Of a stretch of DNA of 64,000 bases, positions 35,183-46,701 are shown piece after piece. Location: contig JADNYV010000115.1 in the NCBI GenBank assembly GCA_015501055.1, positions 50,881 through 114,880 on the forward strand, written 5' to 3'. Under the pieces are notes generated by a model. That model was not told where the DNA came from. It saw nothing but the letters and a program-made list of their open reading frames with translations, and ran no database searches. A program made the translations under genes and the position numbers. Position 1 is the stretch's first letter. Each line of letters starts with the position of its first letter. The stretch comes from Mucidula mucida (Eukaryota; Basidiomycota; Agaricomycetes; Agaricales; Physalacriaceae).

Positions 35183-36559
35183 GGCTATTCTGAGGCCAGC
35201 AGCAGGGGGAAAGAGGTAGACGTTAACGTTATTAAGGTGTCGAGCCCGGGAACTTACCAAGAGCCCTTTTATAGTCGGAGACAAACGAAAGAAGCACGAA
35301 GAGACACAGCGGAAAGCTGTTGAGCAATGTACAGCTGCAACCCTCTACAGCAATCTTGCGCTATTCCTGGGGAGCTAATAGCTATCGGTGACTGGGCCGC
35401 AGGGTCATCGAATGGGCGATGGGTTGTTCAAAAGAGATTGAGAGTAATCAGGCTGCTCCTGGGTTATCGCCGGGTTATCAACAGATCAAGAACGTGTTCG
35501 TCCTCGAGGCATCCCAGAGCCAGCCAGATGCGTCGTCGAGTATCCCGAGCGGTACTGCCTCCGGCCCCGTCTATTTATTGAATACCGCCGCTGCGGCAGA
35601 CCATGCCAGGTCTGTCTGTCCGACGCTGTCAAGTCGCATGGTGGCCGTCAACAAGGAACCTCTCTCAAAAGGAAATTGATACTTTGTTTCCCGTTCGGGC
35701 AATCGGCCGACGGTCCATGCGTCATAAACTTTCATTAAACCTAACAGTCCGTGTATCTTCAAATGGATGCTTTCGAGTCACCTTTTGGCCTCACAAAAGA
35801 GTGCTAGAATATGAGAATAGAATGGACCAAGGTGGAGGTGGAAACTTTGGCTTCTGGTGGCTGAATTGCAGGTTCACCCGAGCTTGAGACTCTGTGACGA
35901 TCTCAGCTTCCGTGTCTCTTGGTCGCCGCATTTTGACGGACTTGACATAGGATAAGCCACCAGAAACCGTCAGTCCGAAACGGAAATAATCATAGGGCAC
36001 ATCCACATCCTCGGAATTGCGTGTTGACCGATACAAGTTACGGAAGACACTGCAAGATAATGAGGAGCGCGTGTCACTGCCGGAGAACTTTCCGCCTTCA
36101 TAACCGTCGCCCCGTGATGTACGGTAGTACCCACGGAAGGGGGAACACATTTTTAGAGAAAGCTGCTTTGACAGCACTTAAATGAAGTCCTTGGAAATGA
36201 GAGGGATAGCCGGGGAGTCGTACTAGAGTTCGCTGTTCACTTTGTCTTTATGTGTACATGTATGCGTCCCAGATACGCCTAACATAAGATTTTGGCGACC
36301 ATGATGGAGTGATCAGTGCTGGTCAATCAGGGGGGTGAAGGCGATCAGATGGAAGAGCGCCAGAAATGGATAGCAAAGGACACGAACTGAACGGTGATGT
36401 CGGAAAAGGCACAGTAGAGACTACAGTATCAGCATCACTATGCAATGTTACGAGAGACACGGTGGTCCCCGAAACGAATAGTGATATGAAAGGAATGGCA
36501 GTATGCTTCCAACCGTCCTCGTTACGACAGGAAGACGATAAGAACCGCAGCGCCACTCA
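35183..36559. other. Intergenic with unsupported frames
   Basis: About 1.4 kb. The first part is the 5' side of the disordered-protein gene, with a possible TATA-like TTTTATAGT read in + near 35266. A 128-codon frame on - (35791-36177) has no recognised domain; it could be a small gene, but I see no supporting intron or signal. Confidence 0.35.
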
Positions 36560-37410
36560 TAACCAGACAAGATGATTGCAAAAAAGATGCCAGATGTGTG
36601 CTCGTTCCTTGAGAGTCGGAAGAAGTGGCAGGGGACGTTCCAGTTTCAGCCACATCGCCAATCGTAACATCAGCTATAGTCTCAATCGAGCAGTCGCCGT
36701 TTGTATAAATGTGAGGCCATCGCGCACGCCGGAACAGTCAGCCATGCCGTCTTTGAGCGCACAGTCATACCCGAGGGTCAGCAGCTGTGACGACGTATCT
36801 GGCAGAGTCCGGCCCCTCTATGGCAATCGCCATGCATCTAGAAGAAGTCGCTACATATTAATGAAAGACTGTAAAGAAGAGAACGACAGATAGACGTGCC
36901 TGTCCCTACATAGCCTGATTCTCAGAAGAGTCATCGTAGACGACTTTCCTAGCCGCGTACGTGGTTGTGTATCCTTCTACGCCAAGGATATCGACGCCAC
37001 GAGCGATTAGAGATCGAATCCAAGGGGAAAGAGGGACGTTAGAGGAGCGGATGCATCCAGTCTATGAGGTTATCGGTCGGAGTTTCGCATTGTGTGATAT
37101 GAGTGTGCATACCGTACACTGTAAGGAGGGAAGTGAAGAAAGAGCGACGTGATTCCTCTTGATAGTATGTCGAGAACGGAACAAGGATTAGAAAGCACTA
37201 CACGCCGATTCGTAGTAGGAGATTATATAATAGGTCAAGGCGGGAGATTAAAAGATAGGCACAGATCCGCCTTTCCTGCGCGCAAGAAAACTGTTGTCAG
37301 ATCTAGACGCATAGGTACGTGAAGGACGAGGCCGGACACGCGACACAGATAGATGATACTTAGATCTTTAAGCTTAAGAACAGCAGGTTAGCCTTTGTAT
37401 TACCTGCCTA
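36560..37410 (-). pseudogene. Relic of GPI-anchored-type secreted protein gene, fuller copy
   Basis: Read on the minus strand, it contains the signal-exon remnant (ATCACGTCGCTCTTTCTTC, start codon lost), then ARGVDILGVEGYTTTYAARK. Further on is the third-exon remnant in which ADPLTLGYDCALKDGMA can be read across a shifted frame, matching AEPLTLGFDCALSDGMA of the gene at 52580-53270. A Ser/Thr-rich tail (ETGTSPATSSDSQGTS) and hydrophobic end follow. Early stops and frame changes break it. The upstream part (about 37250-37410) is inverted-repeat-related to 22928-23020, with an extra stretch of about 70 bp here. Confidence 0.55.
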
Positions 37411-37668
37411 GAGTAGTTCATCGCTATGGGGCGCAAGCGTAGGCAACATTCGACGAGTGAAGAGGCCTGGAAGATGCTATGACTGTATGAGTTCAAGTAG
37501 TAGGACCGGGCCGATGTAACCGCACGCCCCTTACATGAAACAACCTGCTTTTGTTTTCAGTTCGTCATCTCCTGTATATTTCCTGCTCGCATTCGTTGTT
37601 CATTCGGCCGCGCAAACTTGAACGCGCTCGACTTGTCAAGAAACAGCAGTTCTCAACGGCATCCTGTT

Positions 37669-39314
37669 ATGAAGAACCCCTCTCAAAGTTTCGAATTATG
37701 TCCCAAATGCCATGCTTCCATCCCCTTGACCTCGTATCCATCCTTTGTCGACGAAGAGAGTCTCGCAAAGGCGTTCTGTATTCCTACCGAATCCCAGGGT
37801 ACGAAATTTCGCAATCAGATCTTGGCAGCTTTAGCAGAAAAAGATACACTTGAAGCTGCAATTGGACGCTTCAAAGTGTTGTTGCAGAATCTGGAAGAGC
37901 ATCTCGGGCAGCTCTCTACCCACATTAGTCGCACACACACATTCGTCCATCCCTCTCCTTTTCGCCGACTTCCCACAGAACTGTTGAATATCATCTTTTC
38001 CTACGCATGCGCCGATTTTGCGACGGAGAATCATCGAACGGCATTGCGCCTCAGCGTGGTTTGCTCGTACTGGCGTACCATCGTTACGAACACACCTGCT
38101 CTGTGGACCAGCATTTTCTATTGCCTTGATCATCAATATTCATCCAACATCGCCGATCATCACATGGACAGATGTGGCCCGCTTCTTCCTTTGCTGTTAG
38201 AGATAACAAGCCCTCTCCCTGTGTTTGATGCAAAGAATGATGGTGTTGACTTTCAAGACATTGATGTCAAGGTCCTGATCAGGCTGTTCTGTGCTCTTCG
38301 GCAGTGGAAAATCGTCAGTCTACGGTTAACAGACTTCGACAACAATTTTTTGGTGGACAATCTTCGCCTTCGCAGTGCAGTTCGCGCACTTGTCCCGGAA
38401 ATCATGGAGACTCTCATCGTAGAGAAGAACAATTTCATTATTGGCTTCACTTTTCGAGTTCATTTTTCTCCGCCCCGGCATCTTCATCTTTCGTGCTTGC
38501 AAGGTGCAAGATATACACCACGTCCAACTTGCCATGGGAGCGGATGTGCAGCCTCACATTCGACGAAGAGTATCTTGATTTTCTGGAACATATGCAGCCC
38601 TTCTTTGCTAACACCATGAATAAAACCCTCAGGATCTGTTCCAAAAATCTTGCAGGTGCCTTTTGGAAGGGTCCCTTAGAGCTTAAGTGCTTGGTGGTAC
38701 AACAGCTTACAACTCTTGTCCTGGAAATTGGTTCGCGGTTTAGTACTCTGGACAAGTTGCTGAATGCCTTGACCGTGCCCGACCTTCAGGACGTTACGCT
38801 GATCTACCATACGAAGGACGAGAGGCCGGGGCAAAGAAATTTCGCCCTACCAATAGACCCTAACGATGTTGTGAACGCACTTACATCTATGATCATTCGA
38901 TCAAAGTGCATTCTCCAGAGCCTTACTATCACCCTCGCCAGCGCACCTCTGGCTGTACCAGTCAACGATCCATTTGCGAGCGCTCACGTTGCCTTGCTGC
39001 AGCAGTGTCCAGATTTGACAACACTGCGTATCACTGAGGCTGCGACTCATGAACCGCTACTCCTTGTCGAGGAGCTTTTGACGGCGTGCATAGGACCGGA
39101 CACGATACTTGAAGAACTCCATACATTGGAGTTGGTGTGGGCAGAGGATCATGGACCGTCGAGCAGTTTCGTTTCGATGCTTCGGTCGAGGAGCAGTCGG
39201 TTGTCGTTGTCGTTTGTGGTTCTGGGCATTCGTAATGGTGGCGAGCACAAGCAAGAGGTTCTTGATTTCCTGAAGGAACTCAGGGAACAAGGTGTACAAG
39301 CGTCGCTTTGGTAG
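37669..39314 (+). CDS. F-box-like protein, family 2, with one frame change
   Basis: A member of the family whose intact example is 47336-48967. The ATG at 37669 gives MKNPSQSFELCPKCHASIPL, with the family N-terminal CxxC motif. A coiled-coil-like stretch (AAIGRFKVLLQNLEEHLGQL) follows, then an F-box RRLPTELLNIIFSYACADF with LRLSVVCSYWRTIVTNTPAL. The frame holds to about 38460 (IGFTFRVHF), then a one-base shift moves to the frame with LPWERMCSL, QQLTTLVLEIGSRF, EELHTLELVWAEDHGPSSSF and the family end VVLGIRNGG...GVQASLW. No GT-AG pair restores phase, so this is either a recent pseudogene or an assembly indel. Both halves look otherwise well preserved. Confidence 0.68.
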
Positions 39315-40052
39315 TACCAAATTCGACACCACAGAGCTGATTACGATACGAGATGGTGGGCAAACTCAAACACAATAACCAAGTTATCATCAATACATAG
39401 TGATTACTGTGCAGTAGGGCCCTACGGTCAATAGGTCATCTCTCCTACTTATTAGACAACGCTACTAGTCAGTAGTCGTAGAAATCTCGACTGTCTGTAT
39501 CATCAGGAACGACACGAAGTTGAACGTTAAATATCCGTTTACATATGCAGAGTCATTATTGACTCCGCTCATATCATCTCTTTGAGCTTGCGTGCTGCAC
39601 TTGCCTTGCCTTGATTCGAACAAAGTCATTGACAGCTTTTCCTGTACTTCACGTCTGTTCACTCTCATGACGATTGAGACTTATCCTAATCAAGAACCAG
39701 TATTATGCTCTACCACGCCATAATGCCACCACGCAACCGTTAGAGAACGACTTCGCCGTAGAGTACTACATCGGAACCCTCCATTACTCGACTCTCTTCT
39801 CATACATCTCAGCTTTGGACATCTGTTAAGTCTGGTGGAGAAATCCCGTGCATTGTTTATACCTCGTTAAGGACAAACACAATTGGGTAGGCACCTTACT
39901 CTGATAGCCGTGTATTCCTGTGTAAAAAAGGCGCCCTGATTTACCCTGTTGTCAACCCGTACAGTCCCAAAAACGTTTGTCATTTATTATCCTTAGCCGA
40001 GATTCTTCGCTGGACGACCTGTGCTCTGAGTTGGACCTTCCTCGCACAAGGA
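39315..40052. other. Intergenic, up to inner edge of inverted repeat
   Basis: No gene was recognised. The right arm of the inverted repeat begins near 40053. Confidence 0.4.
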
Positions 40053-41251
40053 CGGTGAAACACGAACCTCCACGCAACGCCCAGAAGAGATCCGGATTGT
40101 TAACAGTGTTGGCGATCCTCGTCTGGCCGTCGGGTGTGACTACTTTGAATTCGAGGACTCTGTCCACGCCCAAGCCCATAGTGTTGGATAATGCACTGTG
40201 GCCACCACCCTACCAAGCATATTAGATCTCTGCGAGACAACGTCTTGGAAATGAACGTCTACCTGGACCCATCCACCAACGCTCCCTACGGTGGGATCAG
40301 TCCCTCCAAAGATCGTCACATTGTGCGCATCGGCAAAGTTGTATGCTTGGAGCCATTGCACACCGGCCTGTGCATCAACGTTGAACATCATGTCGAAACA
40401 AAGAAGGAAAGTAGACTTACGTCCATAGTCATAGCAGTCTGTGGCGCGGCATTGCTACCTTGAGGAACGAAGTTTGGGTTGAACGTGATCTGCAAAAGAG
40501 TGAGCGAGGATCCCCATATTATCAAGATACTGACGTTCTTGAGGTTGTGCGTCTAAGGAGCAATGAGTTAGACGAAAGCAAGACAGAAATGTGACCTACC
40601 CAAAGAGCCAGAGACCCTGGAGCGCTGCTCCTTCCGATAAAGTCATGCTGGGTCCCTCATCAGCCAAAAACAGAGAATTGAATTGATACGCACGCCCGTA
40701 TTCTTGATGACCAGAAGCGTTCCAGTTTTCTCGAAAATTGAACGCGACAGCGACATCTTCAGCAGACTGGACATCGATCTTGTCAAGTCGGGTTGTCAAT
40801 GAAGGTGCTAATAAAAGCAATGGAACTCACATAATGGGTAGCAATGCTTCCCATCTCGCATGTACTCGGCGCGGAAAAGGCCGCTGCGTTGGTTGGGTCC
40901 AAGTAATCCAACGTACACTGCGCGCCAGAAGATTGGCAAGATTCCCACTGAGGATTGAGATAAGCATTGGCGGAGCTGCTGCGGTTAGCTACGAAGAATC
41001 GTGTCACTACAATTTCATGACTCTGAACAACGAAGGCATTTACTAGCGTCGTCATATCCAGCTTGAACTAAGGCACAAGCCGTGTCGTTGTGCGCGTCTC
41101 CGCCAAAACAGCTACGCGCAAAAGGTACTGCTTCGTAGAGACGACCTGATACTTGGGCTTTGAGGTCGGCCCAGTCAGACGGTGTAGCAGTAGCTCGAGT
41201 TTGGCTCAAGCCACTGGCAATTAGAAAAGCGAAAAGATGAACGCGAAGCAT
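40053..41251 (-). pseudogene. BBE-like oxidase, truncated and frameshifted copy
   Basis: The mirror copy of 18528-19732. The signal peptide exon [20 protein letters not shown], the [19 protein letters not shown] exon and the exons through [12 protein letters not shown] are present. The C-terminal half, with the substrate domain and the BBE motif, is missing because the repeat ends in the following intron. In addition, a net 2-nt loss near 40735 (TTCAATTTTCGAGAAAACTGG here; the intact copy keeps the SRKTGTPL frame) shifts the frame before the FAD-binding His. It cannot make an active oxidase. Confidence 0.85.
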
Positions 41252-41601
41252 ATCAAAGGAAACGAGAGACAGATCAGTGATATGGAACGAGACATTCCTA
41301 GGACGTTTATAGTGGGCGGCTGAGAGGCAAATACGAGGCGACTTTAGCGGCAGACCGATCGAGCGTCATCAACATGACAATCGCATTAATGAAGGATTGC
41401 CGCTGATGCGCCACTCTATAAATCGAAAGTAGTATCGTGTATACGACCAGCTGGAGTGAAAAATCCCTCTTTTCGTTACATTTTGGCGTGCTCCTCGAAT
41501 ACGGTTGCCAACTTGCTCCGTCACTTTTTGCTGCGGCTTACCCTTCGCGACTACGCGTTAGAGAATGGTAACATGCTAAACGAGAGCAACATACCTCACC
41601 G

Positions 41602-42086
41602 CTACTCTTCCTTTAATCCCTCCCGCACTGGATAACGCGTGCCTTTCCATCCAGGTAGTTGTAACCAGCCAGGTCCATACAGAATGACTGTTATTACACC
41701 AGCAATACAAGTCAATATCACTGGCATGCCCGTTAACGTTATGAACTGGTTACAGCAGCAATATACACACCAGCAGGATGAGAAGAAATTGTCAGCGGGA
41801 TTCCCAAAAACCAAAGGACACAGTCGACGAGGACGACGCGTCCTGCAATCTCCTTGTCTCGTCCTATATCCTCCGCCTGCGGATCTGGATGGTCTTTTAC
41901 TTCAGAGTCGTTCGGACGTCGATAGGTGAGCAGTAGGGCCAGTACAACATGGAATGAAACTGCCTCGAGGAGCTGGGTGGTCAGGACAGAGTGCCGGAAG
42001 AGTAGCAAGTACATCCGGGCAAAGTAAAGTGGTATGACGCCAAAAAGAGTGCCGATAGTCATTGTGGCCGATGTCGAGAGGGACAT
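41602..42086 (-). CDS. Small integral membrane protein, right copy
   Basis: The mirror copy of 17693-18177, with the ATG at 42086. The exons are 41771-42086 and 41602-41720, and the same intron position is kept. It has the same 144-residue length and four predicted membrane helices. Only a few changes are seen (for example RRPNDSE in place of RRPDDSE, and GVYIAAV in the intron frame). Its open frame, next to decayed neighbours in the same arm, is consistent with retained function but could also reflect recent duplication. Function unknown. Confidence 0.68.
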
Positions 42087-42251
42087 GGTGGTGGTGAAGA
42101 GCAAAGGGCGACGGCTCACGGCCCGCAGTTCCGGCTGAAGGCGCCCATCCAAGTTGGGCTTGTGCGCACACTAAACTGCCGGTGTCATTAGACGCGCCTA
42201 TAGCTGGGCATTACTTTTTTTGGGTGCGAGTATCCTCCACCTTCGCAAGAG

Positions 42252-42875
42252 TTGAGGAAAGTTTTCTTACATGGCGAAGAGGCGCTGACTGTCGTTCGCT
42301 GGCTTGCCTCCACCAGCAGCACGCCACCCCCCTCGCTGTCTATCATATCATTCGAGGACCTGACATCATCTTACTGCATCCCTGTCGCGCGCTGCCTCGA
42401 CGTTTTCGGATCGTCCATTACCTCCCTGACCCTTGGTTTCAGCGAAGATGGAACGTACACCGAAACAGAGGGTATGTTCAGAAACCGTTTGACAAGTCAA
42501 CTTGGCTGATGTTCATACATAGATCTGTTTTGCAAACACGCAAACCCATCCTCGTTGACTCTACTACGCGCCATCCGATTTGGCCCTTTGGGCATTATGT
42601 CCTGGACACCCAACATTGCCATTGCACGCCACGTTACGCACATACTGTCAGCGATTGAGTCAACGGATGTCAGAGAGATCTCCTTCGGCCCCATTTGCTG
42701 CCTCGCCGCCAATGATATGTCGCTGATGGGCTGGGACGCGATAATCTCTATTTTGAATCGTCCCACCTATCTACGACTTGAAGCGCTCAACCTGATATTC
42801 TGGGAGGAGCAGGCCGAACTGTGTAAAGAAGCGGAAGTTTGGTTGCAACGTGTAAGAAGAAAGCTGAGGTCATAA
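42252..42875 (+). pseudogene. F-box/LRR C-terminal fragment, right copy (open frame)
   Basis: The mirror copy of 16866-17553, here without the two frame breaks. It reads VFLHGEEALTVVRWLAS to SITSLTLGFSEDGTYTETE. An intron (GTATGT...ACATAG) follows, then DLFCKHANPSSLTLLRAIRF and EALNLIFWEEQAEL to RRKLRS. The F-box half is missing at the 5' side, and the next gene lies divergently just upstream. It could express a short LRR-only protein from an internal ATG, but it is more likely a truncated gene. A heavily decayed third copy is visible at 55860-56052. Confidence 0.6.
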
Positions 42876-43074
42876 GTAGAAGTGACTTGTTCATTGTATC
42901 CGTCTGTTGAAATATGACCTTACCTTGGATCAGCTCCACGAACGCTGAGAACAATGTCGAGATCATTGGTACCGTAACGGTGTTTAGATTGGGCGCTCAA
43001 AAGCGGTGCAGGATTGATCGCGCTACTACTTAGTTACAAAGCGCTGGGCGTCTCCATCTTAACCATCCACCACC

Positions 43075-44371
43075 ATGACTGACATCTTTCCCCCAGAAAT
43101 ATTCGACGCCATTTTGGACCATGTGCATATCCTCGATGCAGAAGCCAAATCCACTTACTACGCCATAGACTATAGCCTACGGATAAATTCGACCAAACCA
43201 GTAAAGACCCTCCTCTCATGCTCCTTAGTCTGCCAATCATGGGTCCCTCGCACGCGTCTGCACATATTCAACGCCGTATATCTCCCACATCACGACCGCA
43301 CTATCGCTGTCACGTTCAGCGCGCTGGTCGCGCATTCCCTCTGCACGTTCCGCTCACACGTACGCCGGCTGAGCCTCCATGAAGGCTACAACCGGAACCC
43401 TGCTGAAGCATTGTGGCTGAACAGCGTTCTCCCGCAACTTGCGCTCCTAACGAACGTGGAAGATCTATACCTCTATCATGCGAGTTTCACCGATGTGGCC
43501 GAAAAGGAGTGGAGGGCGGGTCTGCCGCTTTTTGGACCGCATTTGAATCACTTGGACATTCAGTCTACACAATTTGACCAGGTCAGCCGTATGACGGAGC
43601 TCGTCTCTCGTTGCACAAATCTGGAGCATCTTGCCCTGCGGTATATAGATGAAAACTCGGATAGTGCTCCTAAAGGCGGTGATACTACAATCGTCAGGAC
43701 ACCGCCATCACGGTTTCTGCGGTCTCTAGCTCTACAAAGTGGGATTGCCATGAGCGCCGAGTTTATGACATGGCTTTGTCCTAGTCCAGGTTCAATTAAG
43801 GTCCCCACGGTTGAACTGAGAAGCATCAGTGTCGAAGACGCGCATCATGTTTCTCGCTTTCTGCATGACGCTGGGCCTTCAATTACTAGTCTAGCAATCG
43901 GATTTTCAGATTCATCGTCTGGTTCAACGGACGGGCAAGGTGTGTGCGATATCACTGGGTCTACTTATGTACGCGCTCTGATTGCACCCAGATGCATTCT
44001 GTCGCGTCGCAGACTTGACGACTCTCACCAACTTGGAGACTCTTCAATTTGGACACCTTGCCATTTATCCGATTTACATGGGGCGAGGGTTATCAGCGAA
44101 GCATGTCCCGTTTATCCTCGCTAAACTCGATTCTCCTTCTCTTAAAGAGATTCGATTTCATGTCTCGATGGGGGAGGCGGCTGATTTCGAGATGATTGAT
44201 TGGACAAGTATTGTCTCGACGCTCAATAGCGCATGTTATCCAAAACTGGAGGTGTTGTCATTTAGGCCTATCAAGGAGGATGTTTTGGCGGAGACAAAGG
44301 CGTGGTTGGACGAACATGTTAGAAGTAAGCTCCGGAGGAATGTCGAGATCCGATGTGCGACGTCGTATTGA
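43075..44371 (+). CDS. F-box-like LRR protein, family 1, right-arm copy
   Basis: Paralogue of 15416-16708 with the same structure: exons 43075-43939 and 43992-44371 with a 52-nt intron, giving 414 residues. The F-box-like FPPEIFDAILDHV and LLSCSLVCQSWVPRTRL and all leucine-rich segments are present. The frame is uninterrupted. It differs from the left copy by scattered substitutions (for example LNHLDIQSTQFDQVSRM) and one added Thr in GGDTTIVRTPPS. The upstream sequence, about 190 bp with GATCATTGGTACCG, is shared with the other two copies, so promoters were copied too. Confidence 0.85.
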
Positions 44372-44570
44372 AAGATTCGTACATCTGCCAGTATATCCTT
44401 GTATACTACTTTACCAAAGACTGTACAGCAGTTGCCAATATTCCTATATCTATGATATATTGTCATCATAGAAGATACACTCTGAACGGGAATGAGTCCG
44501 ATTGAAGCAATTGTCTACCTTAGCCTATGCACCGCCCATTCAGCAGCAGTCTTGGTTGAGTAGGCTGTTG

Positions 44571-46192
44571 CTACCAAAGGGTTGCTTGAATACCCTTCTG
44601 TTGCAGGTCTGCCATACAGTCCAGCACATCACCTCAAAGGTCACCTCCACTCTGCATGCCGAGTACGACAGAGGATATAGTGTCCATCCCTGCGCTGCCT
44701 TGCCTGCCTCGTGAGTACAACATAGGGACCAGAGTGTCTGGTGGCTGATGCTCTTCCGCCCATACCATCTCCAGCAACATAAGTTTAGGTAGGAGCTGGC
44801 CCTCAGCCATCTCCCGGAAAAGCTGTTCACTAAATAGCAACGGTCCCAACTCCGCTTTTATGTTGCGCAAGGCTTTGAGCTTGGCCATGCTGTGGAGCGC
44901 GGTAACAAGACCATCTGACAATGTAGGTTGAGTGAACATGAACGTGCATCCTATGAATCGACCCCGCATGATGACAGTAAATGTCTGTAGTGCGCAATTG
45001 GAACAATTGAGGAACTCGGGAAGGGCAAAGAAGGGATTGGTCCACTGTGCGGGGACAAAGTGTTTACATGTTGTGTATGGGTCGGGCAGCAACATTGTAA
45101 GGCTTTCAAGGGTGGGAATAGTGAGGGACTGGAAGAACTCCATGAGTGATTCAGTCCAAATCACAGAATTGAGCACAAGGGTAAAGATGTGTAGGATGAA
45201 CAATACAGAGGGTGACAGCTTGATCTGATAAAGGTGCGGCCGGAAAATGAGTGTTTGATTCTTCCCATCCTTGAAGTCATTGTTACGCTCTGGCAGACTG
45301 CACACATCACTTTAAACATAAACCTCGCAAAGTTGATGCCAGGGCAGCGCAGTATTGTAGAACTCCAAGTCCATTTTGCCCTCATTGTCCAGCATTGTGA
45401 AACTGGTTAAGGAAGCTGTGTCATGAAACAAGTTGTCTTTAAGTTGGCAATCTGCGCACCTGTTATGCGCTAATATAAGAGATTCCAAGAGAGGGGTTCC
45501 AATCCTCATATGCGAGATCCCAACAAATTGGTATCCTTGTTGTTCATACAAAGCTTGACAACCTTCCATTGACCATAGGTTTGGCCGATAGCAGAAACAA
45601 ACTTCATGTGATACTCAGAAGTCTTCTTGTATGGAATGGTTTTGTCGCTAGCAGAGAAGGGCCAATCCTTGCAAGGCATGTCGACCTTCACAGAAATTGG
45701 GATAGTCCCGCATTGTTTGAGGAAATAGTTGTACAAATTGAGGCCACCCAAATAAGATGCAACATAGATGTATGTCCATATTGAGGGAGTAGCAAGCACA
45801 ATGTCACACCATTTCGAGCAGACAAGGCTGATGGTTTTGTATTTGCTGCGTTGGAATGACGTGCACGCGGCTGCAAAGATGATTCTGAGGACTTCTGTTG
45901 GAAGTTGGCAGATGAAGAAGGACAAATATACTGAGTGTTCCACTGAATGTATGTGTCTAAATGTGTGTGATGCGCTTCCAATGTAATAAGCATTGATTTG
46001 ACACGTTCAATTTCCTGCTCCAGATCTGTAAATTCGGCAGATGCATCCTCCAAGCTGCTCTTTATGCAAGAGACGTCAGATTGGGTTGGGTTCTGAAATG
46101 CTCTGGCCAATTCTTTCTTGAAAGAGTGTTTGTATTCCAAGATCCGCCCAGTTGAGGCCCCAACATTTTGGACACAGTTTGATAGAGGTCAT
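44571..46192 (-). pseudogene. F-box-like protein, family 2, decayed copy
   Basis: It is read on the minus strand from MTSIKLCPKC (46192). Family features are visible but spread over different frames: YKHSFKKELARAFQNPTQSD, ICQLPTEVLRIIFAAACTSF, ISLVCSKWCDIVLATPSIWT, and TIPTLESLTMLLP. They continue with EMVWAEEHQPPDTLVPMLYS and VVLGMQSGGDL, then a TGA before GDVLDCMADLQQKGIQATLW. At least three frame changes plus the late stop make it a pseudogene. Base composition is more AT-rich than its relatives. It is tail to tail with the F-box gene at 43075-44371. Confidence 0.78.
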
Positions 46193-46701
46193 TGCCTTCA
46201 GCACATATAAGAAAGCAGGAGAAGCCACAAAATGAAGACATACAAGAATTATAGAAGAAAGGGGTGACTTGAAACCACCCAGGCTGCAGGTTGGCTAAAA
46301 CTCAAGATTGTGTATTGTGTAAATGCTAATAAATGCACTGTATGAAATCTTTCAACATCTCAACCACCGACGGTTGTTTCTCCTACACAGAGGCCTGAAG
46401 AAAAGCGACGACAACACCAATGGTGGTAGTGGTTAGCTAAGGCAAAGTTAAAAACGGTAACATAATTTATTGATCACTGTGTTTATTGTGGACTAGGAGG
46501 TATCATAATCTAATTATCAGCAGTCTCCAAGGCTGCGACATATCTGGTTAATGGAACACCATTAGACAGCCCCGGCGTACCACTTGACTGCTAGAACAGG
46601 TGGGCCCAACAGGCTCTCTAAAGGTTCAGGTGAATATGTGCTGTTGTTGGGGATAAGTCACCGGCATTCCGAGCACGGAATGGGAAGCCAGCATTGTAAT
46701 A

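Larger units (their letters stand above)
40053..44412. repeat. Large inverted repeat, right arm
   Basis: The reverse complement of 15345-19732. It carries, in mirror order, the truncated oxidase, the membrane protein, the F-box fragment and the F-box gene. Identity is high, with scattered substitutions and small indels. The arms are separated by about 20.3 kb of non-repeated sequence. Confidence 0.93.
42252..46192. repeat. Direct segmental duplication, unit 1
   Basis: F-box fragment, family-1 F-box gene and a family-2 F-box pseudogene on the opposite strand appear in the same order and orientation at 55860-58910. The match continues across the region between the two genes (for example TTGCTACCAAAG followed by GTTGCTTGAATACCCT, compared with 57636-57660). 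Confidence 0.8.

Noticed and set aside
15416..44371. Secondary-metabolite gene cluster
   Set aside because: Oxidase, hydrolase and 2OG oxygenase occur within 10 kb, but there is no backbone enzyme (PKS, NRPS, terpene synthase), transporter or pathway regulator, and they are separated by a chromatin gene and by duplication borders.
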